A stretch of DNA of 64,000 bases from Blastochloris viridis (GTDB lineage Bacteria; Pseudomonadota; Alphaproteobacteria; Rhizobiales; Xanthobacteraceae). Position numbers and translations under genes: made by a program. The notes beneath the pieces are model-generated. The model searched no databases and was not told the DNA's origin. It saw only the letters and a list, made by a program, of their open reading frames with translations. Of the stretch, positions 16,250-24,224 are shown piece after piece; the stretch's first letter is position 1; the number at the start of each line of letters is the position of its first letter. The stretch is taken from NCBI RefSeq assembly GCF_001402875.1, contig NZ_CP012946.1, forward strand, positions 1,342,001-1,406,000, read 5' to 3'.

Positions 16250-16653
16250 GTGTGGTCCTGTCGATGATCGGGCCGCTTCCGCGAGCTGGATTCCAGACGC
16301 GGGTGTCCGCTGGCCTCCGGGTGGACTCCCGAAATCCAGGGGGCATCCACCCGGCGGGGTGGCTCATGTGTCTGATGTTACGAAGGTTTCAGGGGTGGGC
16401 GGCGGCTTCTGGCTTCCGGGTGGCTTCCCAAAAAATCCGCCATGACGCTAGCGATACGCTGCGCCTCGCCCTCCCGCATAGGTTGTATGCCAGGAAGGAA
16501 CCAAAATTATCAAAGGCTTAGGCCTTTCGAGTAACAATTCGGTGCCGGGCTGTCGTCCCCGCGCGCCTCTCCCGAGGATAGTCGAAATCTACCCCAAGAC
16601 CGGGCCTTTCGTCTGTGCGAAAAGTGTCCGCCGGACACTTCCCGCGCCAGTGC
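16250..16653. other. Intergenic region with imperfect direct repeat
   Basis: About 400 bases without a convincing gene. It contains two related segments, 16311-16338 and 16410-16437 (TGGCcTCCGGGTGGaCTCCC and TGGCtTCCGGGTGGcTTCCC), 99 bases apart. Short frames here lack ribosome sites and family resemblance. It probably carries the promoter or leader of the leftward ParB-methyltransferase gene. Confidence 0.5.
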
Positions 16654-17085
16654 TCACCGCTGCACCGCGCTCGCCAGCGCGATGACGTTGCGCTTCGACA
16701 GATTGCGATTGAGCCGCCGACCATTAAGCTTGAAGGCGATCACGCACAGCGCATAGAGCCAGTGCTCGTGGGCGGCCGAGCGCTGCAGCCCGACCGTCCA
16801 GCAGATGATTTTCCAGCGTTCGCCGAAGGCGCGCAACCAGACGATCTTGCCGTCGACCGGATCGAGGCCGACGGTCCAGCTCAGCGTTTCCTCCATGCGG
16901 CTGATGGCGGCCGGCGACGGCACGATGTTCATCGGGCGCGGGGCCTGGCCCACCTTGTCGGCGAAGCTGTGAGTGATCTCCGGCCACACGCTGAAATACC
17001 CCTGCCGCCGGGGTTCGGGTAGGCGCTTGAGCACGAAGGCCGCTTCCGTCAGCCGTTCCTCGACCAGGCTCGGTGTCCAGTTCAC
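16654..17085 (-). CDS. DUF6362-like phage protein
   Basis: A 143-residue protein reads from a GTG at 17085 whose last bases form the preceding stop (GTGA overlap). It begins (M)NWTPSLVEERLTEAAFVLKR. The 'RLPEPRRQGYFSVWPEI' and C-terminal 'HEHWLYALCVIAFKLNGRRL' segments, the latter a helix-turn-helix-like end, are typical of the DUF6362 family in phage early regions. The upstream in-frame extension to 17115 has no ribosome site. Probably DNA-binding; role unknown. Confidence 0.75.
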   Translation of the reverse strand: MNWTPSLVEERLTEAAFVLKRLPEPRRQGYFSVWPEITHSFADKVGQAPRPMNIVPSPAAISRMEETLSWTVGLDPVDGKIVWLRAFGERWKIICWTVGLQRSAAHEHWLYALCVIAFKLNGRRLNRNLSKRNVIALASAVQR

Positions 17086-17618
17086 AGCACACCTCCGCGG
17101 GTGTCGATGGCCCACAGCAGGATGGCGATGGCGTCGGCTTCGTTGTCGTCGGCCGGGGTGAAGCCGCGGGCCCGGATCGCGGCCAGCACCGCTGTCTTGT
17201 CGGCATTGCCCTTACCGGTGGCGTGGCGCTTGATGGTGCCGACCGGCACGCCCTGGTAAGCGACGCCCTCGCGCTCACACCACGCGCTCAAGGTCGCGAG
17301 AAAACCGCCATAGAGGTGCGCGGCATCGGTGCCGACATGGCGCCGGACCTCTTCGAAATAGACCGATGCCAAGCCGCCGGTGTCATTGGCCAGCTGGGTC
17401 AGCCAGCGCTGGAAGCGAAGATAGCGCATGCCGCCGCCATCGAAGCGCCCAGGCCGGAACGTGGCGGTGCCGCTGTGAACGATCCCGCCCGTCAGGCTCG
17501 CCCAGCCGGTGGTGGTGCCCAGGTCAAGGGCAAGGATGGCGCCGTGGGCGGAACCGAGCGACAGCGCCGGTGACGCGCTTGCATCCGCGGTGGGCAGAGC
17601 CAGAGTCGTCGCAGCCAT
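17082..17618 (-). CDS. RuvC-like Holliday junction nuclease
   Basis: The likely start is MAATTLALPTADASASPALS at 17618, giving 178 residues. The RNase H-fold signature 'GAILALDLGTTTGWAS' holds the first catalytic Asp. Further acidic positions lie in 'ASVYFEEVRRH' and 'ADDNEADAIAILLWAI', the usual RuvC D-E-D spread. It is the size of bacterial RuvC. Phage versions resolve branched DNA before packaging. A longer frame to 18512 runs back through the repeat region and another gene and is not credible. It overlaps the DUF6362-like gene by four bases. Confidence 0.85.
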   Translation of the reverse strand: MAATTLALPTADASASPALSLGSAHGAILALDLGTTTGWASLTGGIVHSGTATFRPGRFDGGGMRYLRFQRWLTQLANDTGGLASVYFEEVRRHVGTDAAHLYGGFLATLSAWCEREGVAYQGVPVGTIKRHATGKGNADKTAVLAAIRARGFTPADDNEADAIAILLWAIDTRGGVL

Positions 17619-17707
17619 GATGGTCTCCGTGCAGGGGATGGTCGTGGTCGGGGCGGCGACGGCGTGGTTCTTGGCGGAGCTCGCCGTCGTCGCCTGCTCG
17701 GGGCTGG

Positions 17708-18037
17708 TCAGCCGAGCCGGGGGGATGCCGGTGGTCGGGCAGCGAGGAAACGGCGCTTGCGTTGTCGCCCGCCGGTCGTCACCGGGTGACCGGGTGACCG
17801 GTGTTGCGGGCAGCGCCGGTTCAGGCCTTTGGCGGTCAGCGCGCTGGTCTGCTCGAATGGCTGACCGCAGTCGGCGCAGTAACCGCGCCACGTGATCAGC
17901 GTGGTTGGCTTGCCATCTCGGCGTTGGTGCGGGTTCAGAGCGCTGACCTCGTAGCGCTGACCTTCGACCAGCAGCACCGTCCCGATTGACGGCGCTACGT
18001 TGAAAGCGATCCGTTTCACGACGATCAGACGAGCCAT
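17708..18037 (-). CDS. Small zinc-ribbon-like protein, unknown function
   Basis: This is a 109-residue basic protein beginning MARLIVVKRIAFNVAPSIGT. It has one potential zinc site, 'CADCG' and 'RRCPQH' about 25 residues apart, and an Arg-rich C-terminus ('GGRQRKRRFLAARP'), suggesting nucleic-acid binding. It is the first gene downstream of the repeat-rich region at 18.2-18.4 kb. No family recognised. The start at 18037 is chosen because the upstream extension runs into repeats. Confidence 0.55.
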   Translation of the reverse strand: MARLIVVKRIAFNVAPSIGTVLLVEGQRYEVSALNPHQRRDGKPTTLITWRGYCADCGQPFEQTSALTAKGLNRRCPQHRSPGHPVTTGGRQRKRRFLAARPPASPRLG

Positions 18038-18439
18038 GATGGGGTTCCTGAAAGGCGCGACACGAGGACCGCGCGAAACCTTGGTGACAAGGCGGAGGAG
18101 GAGACGCCCGTCGCAGACGGGGCGTCGTCCTCGTCCTCCCCCGAAGGGGGTAGCTTTCACCCCCACAACTTCGGAGGCCCATTAATGCACTGTTTTTGTT
18201 GATGAAAACCAAGTTGGGGAGGCTCGGATCGGCCATCGCGTTCCCAACTTGAATCTGCGAAAGACCGCGCAGTCGGGCGAGCCGGAGCCAAGGTAGTTGG
18301 GAAACCCCGTCCCAACTTGCTGGGGCGCGTCGGTGCGAAACCGGACTGGATGGAGCGAAGGTAGTTGGGGCCGTTTTTCCCAACTTCCCCAACTTGAATC
18401 TGCGCATTCCTGCGAACGGTGCGGGTCGATGCAGAATGG
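18038..18439. repeat. Iteron-like CCCAACTT repeat region
   Basis: About 400 noncoding bases. CCCAACTT occurs at 18243, 18311, 18379 and 18388, and inverted forms (AAGTTGGG or AGTTGGG) at 18211, 18295 and 18363: seven copies within 185 bases. Two copies are followed by the same extension, GAATCTGCG (18251-18259 and 18395-18403). An AT-rich patch (18181-18210) and a C5-GAA-G5 hairpin (18138-18150) lie beside them. Position next to the primase-helicase gene makes a replication origin possible; a repressor-binding or attenuator array is the alternative. Confidence 0.6.
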
Positions 18440-20725
18440 TCATTCGACGCCCTCCGGATAGACCCAGACATGCGGGTTTTCGACCGGCATGGCGGCGCCG
18501 CTCTGCGGGCACTTGTAGTGGCTGGGCAGCACCGCGATCCGGACGGGAAGGATCTCGCCGGTGACCGGGTCTGCGGTCTCGTCACCCGTCGCGAAGGTCA
18601 TCGCCTCGACGCAGAGGTAGCCGAACTTCGAGCGCGATGTGGGCAGGCCGAACGGCCCGCCGTCCCGGACGAACTTGATGAAGCCCTTGGTCGCCAGCAC
18701 GCTGATCCGCTCGCGGATGGTGTCCTTGCCGCCAAGCCCGGCCTGGTTCTCGAAACTCTCGGCGAACTGAAGCGCCGTGTAGAGCCGTCCGGCTTGCGCC
18801 TCGTCGAAGAGGAGCTGAAGGATGACGTCATGCTTGCGCACGCGCTCGGCATCGAGCTTCTCGCCAAACTCGCGTCGCACGATCCGCTGGCCGGAGCGAT
18901 CGATCTCGGTCCAGCGCCCATTGATTTTGTCGATGATCATCGGTTCGATGCCGGGGCCGTTGCGCATCTCGAAATGCAGCATCCGCTCCGGCCGGTCTTC
19001 GTCGGGCCGGAACATGATGACGCCGGAGGTGTAGAAGCTGCGAAGGCTGCCCGCGCCCGAGAGCGCCATGAACGGATCTTCGGCGAGCTGTTTTTTCGTG
19101 ATCTTGCGGGTGTGGTGACAGAGGATCAGGCCGGCATCGGGCGCGATTGCATCGCGCAATGCCTCGACCCGCTCCTGCAGGAAGAACAACATCGCGGTGT
19201 TGTCGTTCTCACCGCCGCCTTCGGGACCGCCGTCGAAGAGGTTGCGGATCGGGTCGATGCACAGGATGTCCGGCGTGCCGTGGCCGTAGTGGGTGCGAAC
19301 GGCGGCGATGGTGAGGGCGACGCCGCCGGCGTCGAGCAGCATGCGGACTTTCGGCGTGGCAACGAGGTTGTCGCGTGCCACGGTCAGGAGCGCGGAATCG
19401 ATCCCGATGGCCTGAAGGCGTTCCCGAAGGTAGTGATACTGGATCTCTGCTTGCAGATAGAAGATCCGCAGCGGTCGGGGCGGCGTAAAACCGAGGAACG
19501 GCACGCCTGCCGCCATGTGAACGAGCAGGCTGATCAGGAAGTCGCTCTTGCCGACCTTTGGCGCGCCGCCGAGCACCAGCATGCCGCCCGGCGTCAGCAC
19601 GCGCGGGGCGATGATGTCCTCCGGCATCGGGCTTGTGTCGTCGAGCAGCGCGCCGAGCGTGAAAACCGGCAATGCCGACATGGGCGGCGCAGACAGGCGT
19701 TCGAGCGCCGGCCCGTGACGTTCCTCGTGCAACCGCCAGAGGCGCTGCGCTTCGGAGGCGAGCCGCTCCAGCGGCCAGCTCGGGCGGAGCTGGGCGGCGT
19801 TGTACTGACAGATCGCCTCCCAGGCCTCGTCGCGGCTCATGCGGCCCTCGTGCGCCAGCCGCACGTAGTGACCGATCGCCGCGCTCGCGCCCTGGAAGCG
19901 GGTCCAGTCGTCCGAACCACCTTCGCGGACCGGGGTGGTCAGGATCTCGGTGATCGACGGTTTGTCGGTCGCGGGTCCCGGCTCGGATCCGACGCCAGGG
20001 AGCGGTGGCATGTCGGCGATAAGCTCGGCGAAGTCGCGCAGGTGGACCTCGACCTGGGAGCTGTGGCGGCGGATGGTGACCAGTCGCTTGAAGCCGCCTT
20101 TGTGATAGATCGAGCCGGCCAGACGGATGGGCTGGTGCGCCGATCGGAAATGAGTGTCGCCGCCGACCTTGACCGCAATGTCGCCGCGCAGCCGGCATAG
20201 ATGCGCGATGTCCTCGCCCTCGGCCGGTTCGCTCAAGCGCCACCAGACATGCAGCTTGTCGAGGCCATCGGGCGTGCGGCCGCCGCTTTCGACGATCAAC
20301 GTCGGCTCGCCGAGATGTCGGATGAGGTGTTCGAGTTTCGCAGCGATGTCGCCCGCGTCCAGATCGACCAGAACCGTCTGCATCTGCCGGACGTCGGCGG
20401 CCTTGGCCTTGCCGGTCTCGGCGACCGTTCCCGGCACCACATAGAACGCCGCGCCCTCGCGCGCCGCCCAGCCTGCGAAGGTCACCATCTTGTCGAGCGC
20501 GGTGGCGTCAGCCTCGATCCAAGTATTGTGCGGGCGGCCGTCGAAACCCTGCCCCTTGTCGACGAAGCCGCGAACTGGAATCCAGCCGTCGCAATAGCCG
20601 AAGACGACGTCGAGAAAGACGGCGATCTGCTCGCGATCCGGCTCGATGTCGAAGGGATCGGCCTGCGGGGCGGCGTCATTGAAGTCGCGCCACGGATTGA
20701 AATGGATGATGTTGTCGTCGGTCAT
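18440..20725 (-). CDS. Primase-helicase (RepB-like primase plus RepA-like ATPase)
   Basis: This 761-residue protein starts MTDDNIIHFNPWRDFNDAA at 20725, its ATG overlapping the preceding stop. Residues about 30-225 resemble RepB-type primases: the metal-binding 'TVLVDLDAGD' (118-126), 'LIVESGGRTPDGLDKLHVWW' and 'QPIRLAGSIYHKGG'. Residues about 360-620 are a RecA-fold hexameric helicase with Walker A 'GGAPKVGKSD' (386-395), then 'ILCIDPIRNLFDGG' and 'LILCHHTRK'. The C-terminus looks like a winged helix. It should prime and unwind phage DNA, consistent with iteron-like repeats just downstream. Confidence 0.88.
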   Translation of the reverse strand: MTDDNIIHFNPWRDFNDAAPQADPFDIEPDREQIAVFLDVVFGYCDGWIPVRGFVDKGQGFDGRPHNTWIEADATALDKMVTFAGWAAREGAAFYVVPGTVAETGKAKAADVRQMQTVLVDLDAGDIAAKLEHLIRHLGEPTLIVESGGRTPDGLDKLHVWWRLSEPAEGEDIAHLCRLRGDIAVKVGGDTHFRSAHQPIRLAGSIYHKGGFKRLVTIRRHSSQVEVHLRDFAELIADMPPLPGVGSEPGPATDKPSITEILTTPVREGGSDDWTRFQGASAAIGHYVRLAHEGRMSRDEAWEAICQYNAAQLRPSWPLERLASEAQRLWRLHEERHGPALERLSAPPMSALPVFTLGALLDDTSPMPEDIIAPRVLTPGGMLVLGGAPKVGKSDFLISLLVHMAAGVPFLGFTPPRPLRIFYLQAEIQYHYLRERLQAIGIDSALLTVARDNLVATPKVRMLLDAGGVALTIAAVRTHYGHGTPDILCIDPIRNLFDGGPEGGGENDNTAMLFFLQERVEALRDAIAPDAGLILCHHTRKITKKQLAEDPFMALSGAGSLRSFYTSGVIMFRPDEDRPERMLHFEMRNGPGIEPMIIDKINGRWTEIDRSGQRIVRREFGEKLDAERVRKHDVILQLLFDEAQAGRLYTALQFAESFENQAGLGGKDTIRERISVLATKGFIKFVRDGGPFGLPTSRSKFGYLCVEAMTFATGDETADPVTGEILPVRIAVLPSHYKCPQSGAAMPVENPHVWVYPEGVE

Positions 20726-21489
20726 GCCGGCAACCCCCAGCAGCGTTCCGCCCACGGGCACATCCGGCACTCGTGAAAATCGCGCGTCATGGCGATCCGG
20801 GGCAGCAGTTCGTCTGCATCCGTCGCCTGAAGGATCCGCACCGCACGGTCGCTAATGCGCTGGGCAAGGCCCGCATCAAACGGTACGAGCTCGTGGTGGA
20901 GTTCGGCGGTGTCCTTGTTGATGGCGGTGAACACCGCCGGATTGTCGGAGATGCCCGGAACCTGCGCTTCCATGTAGGCCTGATAGATGGCGATCTGCGC
21001 CGCGTAGATGGGCTTCGCCACGACGACGCCCTTGGCCACGGTCTCGCGCCAGTTCTTGGCATTCATCGTCTTGCACTCCCACACTGCGGGAACCCCGATC
21101 TCGAGCGGCTCGGGCGCGGCGGCGATGATCCCGTCGACATGCCCCCGGATACGACCACCGGCGACCGAGAAGCCGAATTGATCCCCGTCCTGACGGTTGC
21201 CTTTGCGGGTGTAGAGCTCGAACCCGGCGCTCTGCAGCCAGCGGATCGCCAGGCTTTCGAGCGCGTGTCCGATCTCGAATATCCGCAGCGTCCGACCATC
21301 GAAGCCGGCGCCTTCGTCCTTCGGGGCGTCCACGAACTCGAACTGGAGGGCGCGCTCGCAGGCGTGTCCGAGACGTGACGCGCCGAGATAGTCGCGGGGC
21401 GGAGTGCTGGCCCGTTCGGCAACGATCGCGGCATCGATGGCGCCGTTCACCAGATCGGCGATGGTGGCGCGATGGTTGAAGTTGAGCAT
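20722..21489 (-). CDS. RecB/Cas4-like PD-(D/E)XK exonuclease
   Basis: This is a 255-residue protein. 'RGHVDGIIAAAPEP' followed by 'AVWECKTMNAKNW' gives the D...ExK nuclease core. One Cys in 'RLGHACERALQFEF' and the C-terminal 'ECRMCPWAERCW' cluster match the 4Fe-4S arrangement of AddB/Cas4-type nucleases. A conserved Gln helix ('YAAQIAIYQAYME') is also present. It lies in an early recombination/replication operon and overlaps both neighbours (TGATG upstream, ATGA downstream). Expected role: 5'-3' resection feeding single-strand annealing. Confidence 0.88.
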   Translation of the reverse strand: MLNFNHRATIADLVNGAIDAAIVAERASTPPRDYLGASRLGHACERALQFEFVDAPKDEGAGFDGRTLRIFEIGHALESLAIRWLQSAGFELYTRKGNRQDGDQFGFSVAGGRIRGHVDGIIAAAPEPLEIGVPAVWECKTMNAKNWRETVAKGVVVAKPIYAAQIAIYQAYMEAQVPGISDNPAVFTAINKDTAELHHELVPFDAGLAQRISDRAVRILQATDADELLPRIAMTRDFHECRMCPWAERCWGLPA

Positions 21490-21887
21490 CAGAACGGCAC
21501 CTCCACCTCGCTGCTTGTCGCCATGGCGTGCATGGCGTCCTGGAAGCCGCCGACGGCGACCTCGATGAGCGTGAGAACCTGCGCCTCGTTGAGCTCGGCA
21601 AGGCGGACCTGCCAGCCGATTTCCTCCATGATTTCGGCGACCAGCTTCATGGCGGCGCGGATCGCTGCCTTTTCCTGTTCGGTGAGATCAACCATGGCCC
21701 AGCGCTTCCGCGCCAAGCGCGTCCAATAGACTTGACAAGCCATCGAACAGAACCAGACCGATGGTCGGGGCTGCTTCGAGCGGTGCGGATCTGACCAGCC
21801 AAAGCCACGAGTGGATCGCCGACATACGGCACAGAGCGTTCCACGCGGATGCCAGAGCCGCAGCCGATCGGAAGCGGGGGTGATCAT
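21489..21887 (-). CDS. DUF6511-like zinc-finger protein
   Basis: This is a 132-residue protein. Its N-terminal half has a treble-clef-like zinc site ('CAVCRRSTRGFGWSD' and 'WFCSMACQVYW'). The C-terminal half is helical ('KAAIRAAMKLVAEIMEEIGW', 'VLTLIEVAVGGFQDAMHAM'). This pairing matches the DUF6511 family, typically next to phage recombination genes. It sits between the DEAH helicase and the RecB-like nuclease genes. Starting at the internal MVDLTEQ would remove the zinc site, so the longer start is kept. Function unknown. Confidence 0.72.
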   Translation of the reverse strand: MITPASDRLRLWHPRGTLCAVCRRSTRGFGWSDPHRSKQPRPSVWFCSMACQVYWTRLARKRWAMVDLTEQEKAAIRAAMKLVAEIMEEIGWQVRLAELNEAQVLTLIEVAVGGFQDAMHAMATSSEVEVPF

Positions 21888-21899
21888 GCGCGGCTTCCA

Positions 21900-23603
21900 T
21901 CATGCCGCCCTCCCGATGACTGCCTCGGGAGCGGCTTCTGCGGCACCGAAGACGAGGGAGCGGATCGCATCGCGGTTGAAGCGAAAGGTAATCAGCGCCG
22001 AGGCCTGATAGCGGGTGAGCCCGAAGTCCTGCCGACATTCGGATGGCAGGAAGGCGAGCTGCCGATCGGTCGGCGGCTGGTTCAGCCAGCGGCGGGTCTT
22101 GTGCGCGGTTTCGTCGGTCTCATTTTCGTTCAGCCAGTCGTCGGCGGCCGCGAGGCAGATGGTGCGTTCGCCCATGGCCAACAGCCGCGGGCGCTGCTTC
22201 TGCAGGCCACCGATGCCGTACCAGCGGCCACCGAGGAAGAAGATGCCGCCCCAGGCGTTGAAGCCGTTCGCGATGAGCGCGGCATCATCGCCGAAGAGAT
22301 CGCACCAGCGGAAACTCGACCGCTTCAGAAGATCGATCTCGCTCATCACGAAGTCGCCGAGCGGCGTCGCCTCGCCACCGTCGGCGCGCTCCCAGACGTG
22401 GCCACAGAGCGGGCACTCGGTGCAGCCGAGCGGCACCTCGGCCTCGCACTGCGGGCAGATTTTGGTCGGCGCCTCGCCGGCGGGCTCGCGGCCGTTGAGG
22501 TCGACGTCCTGCTCCAGCGATCCATGCAACAGGGTCGATGTGCCGAAATCGAGCACGATGCAGTCGGTCTTAACGACGCCTGGATGCTCTTCGGGCGAAA
22601 CCGTGCGCAGGCCCCGGCCGACCATCTGGATCATGGTCGACTTGTAGGAGCTCGGCCGCAGCAGCACGACGCAACTCGTCGGCGGGTGATCCCAGCCTTC
22701 GGTCAGGACCGCGACATTGACGACCACCCTCAGTTCCCCGGCGGCATAGGCGCCGAGCGTCGCCTTGCGGTCGGTGTCGGTCATGTCGCCGTGGACCAGC
22801 CCCGCCGCGGCGCCCGCCGCGTTGAAGGCGGCGGTCACGTTGCGTGCGTGGTCGACTGTCGAACAGAACACCACCGTCTGGCGCTCGCCCGCCTTTTCCC
22901 GCCAGTGGCGGATGACCGCGTCCGTGACCGGCGAGCGGTTCATGATCGCGTCGACCTCGGCCATGTCGAAATCGTCAGCGGTCCTGCGCACCTTGGAGAG
23001 CTGATCTTGGACGCCGACATCGATCACGAAGGTGCGGGGCGGCACGAGATGGCCGGATGCGATCAGTTCGCCGATCCGGATCTGGTCGGCGACGTTCGAG
23101 AACACCGGACGCAGACCGCGCTTGTCGCCCCGGTTGGGAGTCGCCGTGACGCCGTAGATCCGGCACATGGGATTGCGCTGCAGCGCGGTGTCGATGATGC
23201 GGCGATAACTGTCCGCCGCCGCGTGGTGCGCCTCGTCGATCACCAGGAGATCGAGCGCTGGCAGCTGATCCAAGTTGCCAGCACGCGCGAGCGTGGGCAC
23301 CATCGCGAAGGTGACCTGGCCAGCCCAGGATTTCTCCTTGGCGTCGATGACCGAGGTCGTGATCTTCGGGTTCACCCGACCGAACTTGGTTCGGTTCTGC
23401 GCTGTAAGCTCATCGCGGTGGGCGAGCACACAGGCCTTGGCTTCGGTGCTCTTTGGGGTTTCGCCGACCATGCGCCCGGCGACCGCCGAGAGCATGATCG
23501 ACTTTCCCGCCCCGGTAGGCGCGACGCCGAGGGTGTTTCCATGCTCGTCGAGCGCGCGGACGCTACGCTCGACGAACTGCTTCTGGCGGGGCCGGAGCAG
23601 CAT
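21900..23603 (-). CDS. DEAD/DEAH-box superfamily 2 helicase
   Basis: This is a 567-residue protein with 'LRPRQKQFVERSVRALDEHG' (Q-motif-like start), Walker A 'GVAPTGAGKS', motif II 'LLVIDEAHHAAAD', motif III 'VTATPNRGD', and motifs V-VI in 'LTEGWDHPPTSCVVLLRP' and 'QMVGRGLR'. A zinc ribbon follows the helicase core ('CPQCEAEVPLGCTECPLCGH'). It resembles the type III/UvsW-like helicases of phage replication modules. Probably remodels branched intermediates during phage recombination or replication. Confidence 0.9.
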   Translation of the reverse strand: MLLRPRQKQFVERSVRALDEHGNTLGVAPTGAGKSIMLSAVAGRMVGETPKSTEAKACVLAHRDELTAQNRTKFGRVNPKITTSVIDAKEKSWAGQVTFAMVPTLARAGNLDQLPALDLLVIDEAHHAAADSYRRIIDTALQRNPMCRIYGVTATPNRGDKRGLRPVFSNVADQIRIGELIASGHLVPPRTFVIDVGVQDQLSKVRRTADDFDMAEVDAIMNRSPVTDAVIRHWREKAGERQTVVFCSTVDHARNVTAAFNAAGAAAGLVHGDMTDTDRKATLGAYAAGELRVVVNVAVLTEGWDHPPTSCVVLLRPSSYKSTMIQMVGRGLRTVSPEEHPGVVKTDCIVLDFGTSTLLHGSLEQDVDLNGREPAGEAPTKICPQCEAEVPLGCTECPLCGHVWERADGGEATPLGDFVMSEIDLLKRSSFRWCDLFGDDAALIANGFNAWGGIFFLGGRWYGIGGLQKQRPRLLAMGERTICLAAADDWLNENETDETAHKTRRWLNQPPTDRQLAFLPSECRQDFGLTRYQASALITFRFNRDAIRSLVFGAAEAAPEAVIGRAA

Positions 23604-23610
23604 GGCAGCC

Positions 23611-24207
23611 TCACTGCGCCCACGACGGGCGCGTGCCCGACTTTGGCGTCGAAGATTGGGGCATCGAGGGTTGCGACGGCGGGGCCGGCGGAGACGGCGC
23701 CACGCCGGTCGTGCCCATGATGGCGGGGTAGTCCTTGTGATCCGGCGTGACCGCCGCGCGGATCTCGTTCTTCTCCTCGCCGTTGGTGTCGGTGCCGATG
23801 TCGATCTTTGCGACGAACTCCAGCCCGTCGAGATCGGCGAACCCGCTGATGCGGCGCGCGGCCTGGGCTTGGGCGGACGTGTCCTTGTCCGAGATGCCGC
23901 GCGCGGAATTCAGCATGCCGCGGATCAGGCTTCGGCCCATGTTGCCCCAGTCCGGTCCCTTGGGGCTGTAAAGCCCGATCAGCGTGAAGACCTTGCGCCG
24001 GGCATAGGACCCTTCGAGCACCGTGAATTCTCCCGAGAGGTAGACCGAACCGGTGGTCCCGCGCGTGGCGTAGCCGCCGGTCCAGCCCTGTGCCGGGTCG
24101 TTGAATCCACCCGGGCGGATCGATAGGCGCACCTTGGCCAGCGTGCCCTTGGGGATGAGGTTGGTGTTGGACTGGGCGTCGTTGAAGTCGTTCCAGGATC
24201 CAGACAT
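23611..24207 (-). CDS. Probable single-stranded DNA-binding protein (phage recombination operon)
   Basis: This 198-residue protein begins MSGSWNDFNDAQSNTNLIPK, then has a beta-rich core ('GTLAKVRLSIRPGGFNDPAQ', 'SVYLSGEFTVLEGSYARRKV') and a disordered Pro/Ser/Gln-rich tail ('PSPPAPPSQPSMPQSSTPKS'). An OB-like core plus flexible tail, between the Sak4-like ATPase and a helicase, is the layout of phage SSB-like (DUF669-type) proteins. The tail ends SWAQ rather than the bacterial DDDIPF, so it may recruit different partners. Role inferred from context. Confidence 0.6.
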   Translation of the reverse strand: MSGSWNDFNDAQSNTNLIPKGTLAKVRLSIRPGGFNDPAQGWTGGYATRGTTGSVYLSGEFTVLEGSYARRKVFTLIGLYSPKGPDWGNMGRSLIRGMLNSARGISDKDTSAQAQAARRISGFADLDGLEFVAKIDIGTDTNGEEKNEIRAAVTPDHKDYPAIMGTTGVAPSPPAPPSQPSMPQSSTPKSGTRPSWAQ

Positions 24208-24224
24208 GGTTGGCGTCTCCTCGT

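Noticed and set aside
18211..18403. CCCAACTT repeats as a CRISPR array
   Set aside because: Units are 8-17 bases with irregular spacing and mixed orientation; no spacer regularity and no cas genes.
17619..18512. N-terminal extension of the RuvC-like protein to 476 residues
   Set aside because: It would cross the zinc-ribbon gene in another frame and the repeat region. RuvC length and the internal ATG favour 178 residues.
18419..20200. 593-codon plus-strand frame opposite the primase-helicase
   Set aside because: Antisense to a gene with clear primase and Walker motifs; no ribosome site or family pattern.
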